Positions 57,640 to 64,000 of a stretch of 64,000 nt of DNA are shown piece after piece. The stretch's first letter is position 1; each line of letters begins with the position of its first letter. The notes below the pieces were generated by a model. The model was not told the origin of the DNA. It ran no database searches and was given only the letters and a program-made list of their open reading frames with translations. Both the position numbers and the translations under genes were made by a program. This DNA comes from Keithomyces neogunnii (Eukaryota; Ascomycota; Sordariomycetes; Hypocreales; Clavicipitaceae), in the NCBI GenBank assembly GCA_020975405.1, contig JAIOWQ010000002.1, positions 5,394,001 to 5,458,000 on the forward strand, given 5' to 3'.

Positions 57640-59196
57640 TTACCCTGCACTGGCCGCTTTAGCCGTCGACTTCAAGAAGCCCTGGAAGCTCTCAAACGCA
57701 GTCGCGTCGAAGCCTTCCATCCATCGACACGCCACCACCACCTCCTTCAACGACACGCGGATCCAAACCTTGAAGCCAAACGTGCATTTCGAATCGCCAG
57801 TGGACCGAGTCCCCCCTTGTTCCCTCTTGCTCCGTCTCCGCCATGCTCTTGCCCACACCTTGTCTACGGCACGACCAGTTCCTTGGTACCCTTGTTTGTC
57901 CCACTCCCACGATATCAAGTCCAGATGCTCAATGGCTTCGGTGATTTTGGAAGCGAGCTCTCCGATTTTGACTGTCGGTGCAAGGGATAGCACTTCCGCC
58001 TCGCTGACATGCGGAAGAATGTTCTTGGACAAGGCCGCTCTCGTGCCCCGTGCAACGTGCTGCGCCGGACGCATTGGCTGAAAGGACCACGCAATAGCCC
58101 ATCTGCGAGTCTTGTTCCCCTGCACAAACTCTGTCACTGCGTAGTTTCCCACCCCGGAGCCTCTCAGCTGCTCGATGAACTCCGTCAGGCTTGAGAGGAA
58201 CCCGAACATGGCCGTGTACCACTGCACCCGCTCCCGGAGGACGCACGACTCCCTGAACACGCGGCCGACAAAGGCCAGCTCTCCGCCCCATGTCACCATC
58301 TCAGTCTTGCTGCCCGTGCAGGCAGTGTACGCCGGCCGCTTCTTCTTCTCTGCGCTGCTGAGCAGCTCCTCCTCTGACGTGTAAAAGGGCGGGTTAGTCA
58401 TTGTGAAATCAATGGACCCGAGACCAAGTTCATCAAGGGGTACAAGGGGGTCTTTGGGAGACCGAGCAACCACGCTGATGCGGCTCGAGAGGTCGTTGAG
58501 CTCGACGTTGTTCTTGGCCCATTTTATGCTCTCCGCGTCAACATCTGCTCCGCGTTAGCCCGGCGTCAATGAATTTGGGAAAACACCAGAACCGACCCGT
58601 CGCAATGAATGACCACGGCCGTTGCGCACACCCCAGTAGGGGGTAGATGCAGCTGGCGCCGGTCCCAATGTCTAACCCGGTGAGCTTTCGTCCAGGCTGG
58701 TCGTAGCAAGACGTGTCGAGTAAATCCTTCAGCCACAGGATGTAATTGTGGCGGTTTGGTACCTTGCCCTTTATCAGAACAGTCTTTGCGGCGAGAGCCA
58801 AGATGCTTACCGGCGGACATAGCCTGTCTTCTGGAAGCTCTACCCTGATACCAAAGTCCAGCTTTAGCAGCGTTTTGGTCAGCTGCATGACCGACTTTGG
58901 ATCGCGGAAATCCACATCTCTGCCCTTGACGCTGCCTGGCATTAGTACGATTTTACACTAATCGGCTGAAGAGGGCAAACAAACACGGAAGCAAACTCTG
59001 GGTCCAGGCGAGATAGCTCTTTAAAGTCGGGCGGCTTTGAATATAGATTTCTAAAGTAGCCATCTACATCTTTGGCGGTTGCTGCAACAGGGTGCCTGTC
59101 TTGCTGAGCCTGCTCACGTGCATCGGCCCCGGGAGAGGCGCGTCTCTTGCGCTGCATCGACATGAAGGTTGCCTTGCCCTTGATGCTCGTGTGCAT
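57640..59196 (-). CDS. METTL16-type (RlmF/YbiN-like) RNA adenine-N6 methyltransferase
   Basis: Five exons: 59196-58985, 58931-58811, 58762-58597, 58544-57640 gives four coding blocks with introns of 53, 48 and 52 bp; 467 aa. Start MHTSIKGKATF; basic N-tail QRKRRASPGA. DVDGYFRNLYSKPPDFKELSRLDPEFAS is the family opening, then VMQLTKTLLKLDFGIRVELPEDRLCPPVPNRHNYILWLKDLLD. LTGLDIGTGASCIYPLLGC is the SAM site and WSFIATDVDAESI the second SAM motif restored across intron 3. IDFTMTNPPFYTSEEEL is the NPPF catalytic motif. Human METTL16 methylates U6 snRNA and MAT2A mRNA; S. pombe has a U6 enzyme. The expected role is U6 snRNA m6A. The 48 bp intron is in frame. The donor at 58984 is my best choice among several GTs; one alternative changes 2-3 residues. 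Confidence 0.88.
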
Positions 59197-60470
59197 TGAG
59201 TGCAGAGTCGGCCAACGTCGAGAGTGAACTGGTCAATCTGTTTACGAGTGCGCAGGTGGGGCCACTTCTGACTCTTCACTCTCCAGTGCTAGGCTACGAT
59301 TCTCACATGTCGTTGTGCCTCTCAGTCTCGCAATGACTGTCCCTGCGACTCCCAAGGTCAAGGATGGTGATTCATGGCTGACGGTTCACCAATGGCACCA
59401 AATGTGGCAGCTCCAGCCTCTTACCACTTTCCTTTGAGGCCTCTCCTCACCTTGCTGGTTGCAGGCATCGCTGGCTATTCGCTGCTGGGCCAATTGGCGG
59501 CCGCATTATCCATCTGGGGACCCCCCATGCAGCATGGCAAATGGGCTGACCATGGTATTGAAAGCGCTGCAAAGCTGCAAACGCCGTGGAAATTCTCCGC
59601 TTCAAGCCACCAGAAACTCCCAAGTGTGCAAGGTTTGAGGTCCACGCCGTGGCTGTACCTGGCTGCCACTTTTTTCTCGACGCATCTTCCGTCTTGGCAA
59701 AGACTCACGATCCAGCCCTGTAGTGGTGTCGTCTCAGTTATCACACGCCTAGGTGGCAGGCGCCAGGCACTATTACCCAAAGGCTGGCCCTCCAATAAGG
59801 CTAAAGAAGGAAAAGCCAGGCTTCTAGAGCACCATGTCCCATGTGTCAAGACAACGCTAGAAGCAGGGGTGGAAGGACGCCAGCCCCAAACGCACAGCAT
59901 GGATGATGACTGATGACCATGCATTTCAATGAAACGCTGCCGGAAGCTGTGGCAGTCATGGCTGGGTGGTGATGGCCTCTACCCCGGATTAAAGCGAATG
60001 CCGTCTCACGTCGACGGGCGGGCGAGACTCGTTGGTGCTTTGCACAAGACTGACGTGGTGCATCAGGCCAGCCGGTGGTCGCCGAGCATAGCTGTCAAGG
60101 CCTGCCCAAAGGATTGACAAGCTGCGCTGAATGGCTCATGTCCTCTGCAGCCAACTTGACTCTTGTCAAGACTCGAGAGGGGGTGTTGTCAGCCATGGCT
60201 AACTAGCGTGGTTTGGCCATGTCAACCCAGGCCGAGATGAAGCCCGAGTCCTAACGCATCGAGTAGCACATCTGCCACTCCCCGGCCGGCTTAAGAGAGC
60301 CCTGCTATTACCTGATAAACCGTTCATCCGTCGAAACAAATCGACTTGGGTGTTTGGCAAACCCGAGACTATGCGGTTGGGACGTCTCTTAACAAGTCCC
60401 CTCTTCGCTTCCTTTTGTCTGCTGCTCTAATGAATTTGCATTCCGTGCATAGTTGAGCTCGTTTGCAAAT
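59197..60470. other. Intergenic between METTL16-type and rhodopsin-domain genes
   Basis: Divergent upstream region. A 179-codon frame (59374-59913) shows no family motif and overlaps an opposite-strand frame of similar length, so I do not call it. Confidence 0.45.
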
Positions 60471-61695
60471 ATGCAGGATCGGAGTGGCCAGGTCTTACTC
60501 GTCAACATTATTTTCATGACACTTACCACCTTTGTGACTGCGCTTCGAGTATATTGTCGAGGATGGGTTATCGCATCGTTTGGAACAGACGACAAGCTGA
60601 TGCTTGGTACTTGGGTACGCGTGTCTCCTACCGTGTCCTGAAAAGCCAACAATTTGTGTGGTCCCATCTAATTCGGCTGCAAGCTCATATTCATGGCATA
60701 CCTCACAGCCCAGCTCCTCGGTGTCTCGTACGGAACCGGCAAGTCTCGCGATATGCTGGACGACGGGAGCAACAGGAACGCTCTCATGGTACGCCGATGC
60801 GTCAAGCTTCATCCCAGCAGCTGTGAATCGTGTATAAAGAAGGCTGACAATTCCAGTGGTGGTTTGCGTGCGAGTTGTTCTACATTGTGTGCACCTGCAT
60901 GCTCAAGATATCCGTTGGATTCTTTCTACTACGCCTATCGGTCCATGTGACACATGTCTGGATCCTCCGAGTCTCCATGATGCTCACCGCCGTCTTTGGA
61001 CTGTCATACTTCTTCATTGCCGTATTCCAATGCCTGCCAGTGTCGGCGTTTTGGGAGAAGAACCCCAGGGCCGAAGGCTATTGCATGCCCGAGAAGCCCA
61101 TCATAATCATGACGTATACCGCCTCGTGTTTGAATTGCATGGCCGATTGGATTTTCGGAATACTGCCAGCCTTCATTGTATGGTCTCTAAAGATGCCGCT
61201 AAAGACAAGGATGCTGGTCGTCGCCCTCCTAAGCTTTGCTGCCGTGTAAGTCTACGCTGTTGGAGACGACAGAAGGCTGACCATGCGTTGCGGAGAAGCT
61301 AACAATCTTCATTAGAGGGAGTAGCGCAACCATAGTCCGGTCCAGGTTTATTCACACCTTGTCAAACGGAGAGGACTTTTTGTGTGAGTTTGTTTCTGAT
61401 GCCCGCTCCGCCATGCAAAAAGTTAATTCTCGAGGCTCTAGTTGCCACAACCGACGTCGCCATATGGAGCACTGTCGAGCCGGGCGTCGGCATTTCTGCA
61501 GCTTCCATGGCCACCCTCAAACCACTACTTCAACTAATAAGCTACAAACTCGGCTTATCAGATACGGGACCGAGCAACTCGTACTGGCAGGAGCGCCATC
61601 GTGGCCGCCGCGGGCATTCCACCTATATTAGAAGCGCGAGCGCTCCGTCTATTCAAATACGAAATCTCCGACGCGAACCTACACAACAAGAATAA
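60471..61695 (+). CDS. Integral membrane protein, fungal rhodopsin-domain (PTH11-related) family
   Basis: Five exons: 60471-60614, 60684-60788, 60857-61245, 61316-61383 and 61442-61695; introns of 69, 68, 70 and 58 bp; 319 aa. It begins directly with TM1 (QVLLVNIIFMTLTTFVTALRVYCRGWV) and has GTDDKLMLGTWLIFMAYLTAQLLGVSYGTG. WWFACELFYIVCTCMLKISVGFFLLR follows, then SYFFIAVFQCLPVSAFWEKN (the conserved FQC..P...W) and CLNCMADWIFGILPAFIVWSLKMPLKTRM. GSSATIVRSRFI, ATTDVAIWSTVEPGVGISAASMATLKPLL (W..vE..v.iia.s...lrPL) and a short cytoplasmic tail complete it. This is the rhodopsin domain shared by PTH11-type candidate GPCRs of Pezizomycotina, but without an N-terminal CFEM domain. All junctions keep family motifs. 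Ligand unknown. Confidence 0.9.
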
Positions 61696-61824
61696 TCGCC
61701 AAGACATAATCTGTAACAAAATGGGCCAAACAAACTGCTTCTGTAGGGGCCAGCACCCCTTGATACCTGTTGCTGGGACTATAATTAAACAAGTTGCAAT
61801 GTCCATTCTCCAGCAACTTGAACC

Positions 61825-62692
61825 TCACCATAGCAGTACCCTCCATCGCCAACCATCAAGTACTTTCAAATCACTCTCGCCGATATCTGGATCGCCCATC
61901 TCGACCCTCTCCATCAACTTCCTCAACCTTTTATGCAGCGTATTGGCGACCCTGATTGTCACCTCATTCTGAAACACGTACAAGACAGCAAACACGAAAA
62001 AGGCAACTTTTGCAAGCACACCACCGCCGAGGATGGCGTTTTTAATTCCCGACAGCAAGCCCTTGGATTTGCGAAAGGCGTATTCTGTGTCGTTGGATGA
62101 GAGCTGGGACTCTTCATCCGAATTACGTCGGAAGATTCTGCGCACGGCAGGAATCAATGCCGCGCTTGGGGCTTGAATTAGCTTCTTTGGCTGTTCCTGG
62201 GGGTAAATGGTAATGAACCGCATGAATGACGTACACTGCACCTCCCAGGAGGAAGCTTTTCCAACGCAGGCCGTCTGCAGCCTTGGCCAAAGATCCGACT
62301 TTGGCATGTAGCGTGCTCAAGTCGCTCAGCGTCATGCGAGCCTGCCATTTCAGCTGGGGCTCAAGTTCGTGACTGGCGGCGCTGCCGTCTTGTAGCATGC
62401 TGCGGGTTCTCAGAAATTCCCGCAGATGGTACTGCGCGCTGGCTTTTACGCTGCTGACATCTAAAGCCGCCCCAGGCGTCAAGGGTCTCAAGTCGGCGCT
62501 GGGGTGATTTGGTATCTGCGATTCCGGGCCCAGCTGTAACGGTCCATGGCCTGGCGCCTGATCGGGAGCAGCTGGCAGGCCATAGAACTCAGTGGGAGGT
62601 GGTGGGAAGAACGGGGCGTTGGATGCCGATGATGATATGGGCTGTGGTTCGACCAGCCTCATGGGCTGCTGGGAAGCCGAAGAAGATGCCAT
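61825..62692 (-). CDS. Fungal single-membrane-span protein, unknown function
   Basis: Two exons, 62692-62237 and 62196-61825 (intron 40 bp; an acceptor 6 bp further, at 62191, gives 46 bp and drops two residues), 275 aa. The N-terminal 70 residues are Ser/Pro-rich and disordered (MASSSASQQPM ... PFFPPPPTEFYGLP). A helical region follows (VKASAQYHLREFLRTR, LKWQARMTLSDLSTLHAKVGSLAKAADGL). Then comes IPAVRRIFRRNSDEES, and near the C-terminus one hydrophobic span, AILGGGVLAKVAFFVFAVLYVFQ, then a basic tail (HKRLRKLMERVEMGDPD). No family recognised. The frame phases allow only the donor GTGTAC at 62236. The 3' end faces the rhodopsin-domain gene. Confidence 0.62.
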
Positions 62693-63587
62693 TTGAGGGT
62701 GTAACAATTTTAGAGACACATATAGACCCTGTCGATTCAGAGATGGCAGCTGAGAGTTGTAGATGGCGGTCTGGTTTAAACTGGGAGAGTTTTCGACGCC
62801 GTTAATGAACAAGGTCGGTCTAGATGTAGAGGAGGCTGGTCAGAACAGGTCAACTATTACTTGAGACGTCTGATGCGGGTAGCCGACTTGGCGCAGACTT
62901 CACCCCCTGGGAACAAGTTGCTGCGGGGCCCAAGACACGACGACGGGACGTTTGGGGGCCATGAGCAACAAGGCTGCGGGGTTGCCAAGTGAATGTTCCG
63001 CGAAACGTTTCACAACCTACTTAGATTGAATTGGTGCCCGGCAGTTAGATCTCTGCCCAGCTACCTTGGTACTTTGCTCCGACACCAAACACGCCCTGGC
63101 GGACACTCCCGAGATGCCGTTGACACTCAGTGGATAGTGCCTCCCCACAGGTGAGATTCCCGCTGTGGCGCAATGTTTGATTGGCTGTTGCAGCTGGAAC
63201 CAGCTGTCAACTGGTCTCAGCAGTTGGACAAAACGCACCATAGACCATGGGTAGAGTTGTTACATTTCTATCCTTGTCGACGGATGCAGGCGGTATGAGT
63301 ACCCCAGCAACTCAGCCGCACGCTCTTTTGTCCCCCGTGTGGACATAACGCAAATTGCGAAATGGAGCAGCTGGCAAACAGCCCCCAATGCACAACGCTC
63401 ATGCAGGGATACTTTGCATCTTTTCGCCAGCCTGCGTGCTGGCTGATTGGCTTCGCTGGGAAGGGCTTGCTTCGCTGCAGCATTTTTTTCATTAACAAAA
63501 CTACATATATCTCGCACTGCATCCACTTGCTCGCTGTTCGTTTGACCCATACCGCAATGCTGTGAGACCAGCCGAGCAGCAGCTGCC
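62693..63587. promoter_or_regulatory. Divergent upstream region
   Basis: 895 bp between two opposite starts. A 151-codon minus-strand frame at 63260-63715 overlaps the ubiquitin-like gene and is treated as a shadow. Confidence 0.4.
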
Positions 63588-64000
63588 ATGAGTGACGAGG
63601 CCCCGAAGGCAATCATCCACTTCAAGGATGCTGTCGGTAGAACCCTTCTATTGCCTTTCGAAAAGGTGAAGGAATGGACGGTAAATTCTTCGTGCCCTGT
63701 TTTCTGAGCTTGCATCTGAGACTTTCTGACCTGTTCCCTAGGACATGGAAGTTCTTATCAAGAACGCCTTGGTGCCGATTGAGGGTGTTGGCGGAAATGT
63801 TCTACATGGTCGCTACGACTTGCTAGGTCCCAACGACGAGCTAATTCTGCCTGCTGTATGGAACTCGTTGATTCAACCAGGCATGTCCATCAAGATGGCC
63901 ATGTGGCCGATCAATAATCCTACCACCATAGACCCAAAGGAGCAGCCTCCAATAGTCTTCTTACCCCCAAATCAGGCTCCGTGGCCGGAGCCGTTGGTTC
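63588..64000 (+). CDS. Ubiquitin-like-domain protein (fungal), 5' part only
   Basis: Exon 1 at 63588-63680, exon 2 from 63742 to the window end (intron 61 bp); 117 residues visible, C-terminus cut by the window end. MSDEAPKAIIHFKDAVGRTLLLPFEKVKEWTDMEVLIK joins across the splice. DMEVLIKNALVPIEGVGGNVLHGRYDLLGPNDELILPAVWNSLIQPGMSIKMAMWPI follows, the fungal ubiquitin-like fold seen at the head or middle of many uncharacterised Pezizomycotina proteins (r.F.FP...cktW..me.LI...f.....v..G.YDL.gp.geiilP..W...vqPg..i.M.mWP). The function of these proteins is unknown. Pro-rich sequence follows. Confidence 0.8.

Noticed and set aside
59374..59913. 179-codon plus-strand frame
   Set aside because: An opposite-strand frame of 149 codons covers the same bases; composition is ordinary and there is no family feature.
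63260..63715. 151-codon minus-strand frame
   Set aside because: Overlaps the first exon and splice of the ubiquitin-like-domain gene, which has clear motif support.

Overview
The window looks like one contig stretch of a filamentous ascomycete (Pezizomycotina; Sordariomycetes, probably Hypocreales, is my inference). Genes are monocistronic and split by short 40-99 bp introns with GT..AG ends. Fungus-typical proteins are present: an APSES/ankyrin Mbp1, Erg6, Met8, a Fta1-like kinetochore protein, a PTH11/rhodopsin-type membrane protein and a DAL5-type MFS carrier. A large block also carries the classical mark of repeat-induced point mutation (RIP).

Layout. 1-7.5 kb: a very AT-rich RIP-destroyed Ty3/gypsy retrotransposon on the + strand, followed by a second RIP-interrupted reading frame whose 3' end is clean. 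7.8-9.9 kb: no supported gene. 10-23.9 kb: compact housekeeping block with a PLP aldolase (-), Fta1/CENP-L-like (-), MET8 (-), VAC1/PEP7 (+), MBP1 (-), a LYR-motif protein (+) and a GNAT acetyltransferase (-). 25-32.3 kb: MFS carrier (-), a 4 kb gene-poor island holding a 412 bp inverted-repeat element, then ERG6 (-). 33.5-46.1 kb: secretion, transport and nutrition genes: an S10 carboxypeptidase homologue that has lost its whole catalytic triad (+), a MUP1-like amino-acid permease (-), an AA1-like secreted protein (-), a GH2 glycosidase (+) and a secreted DUF7907-like protein (-), separated by long empty intergenic regions. 47.1-64 kb: HerA-like P-loop ATPase (-), omega-type GST (+), XAP5/FAM50 (+), a small membrane protein (-), an SDR pseudogene (-), a large Arf-like GTPase (+), a YdcF/DUF218 protein (+), a METTL16-type RNA methyltransferase (-), a rhodopsin-domain membrane protein (+), an unknown one-TM protein (-) and the start of a ubiquitin-like-domain gene (+) cut by the window end.

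I built gene models by joining reading frames at plausible GT/AG sites. Every multi-exon model comes out divisible by three and restores family motifs across the joints. There is no operon-like or cluster-like system. The genes share no obvious pathway beyond loose themes: sulfur and methyl metabolism (MET8, methionine-type permease, two SAM methyltransferases) and secreted proteins in the gene-poor middle. The most unusual items are the triad-less S10 protein, the Arf-like GTPase with Cys at the catalytic Gln position and no myristoylation Gly, the long frame at the RIP border, and the inverted-repeat element at 28.2-28.7 kb. Family assignments are from motif recognition only; no search was run.
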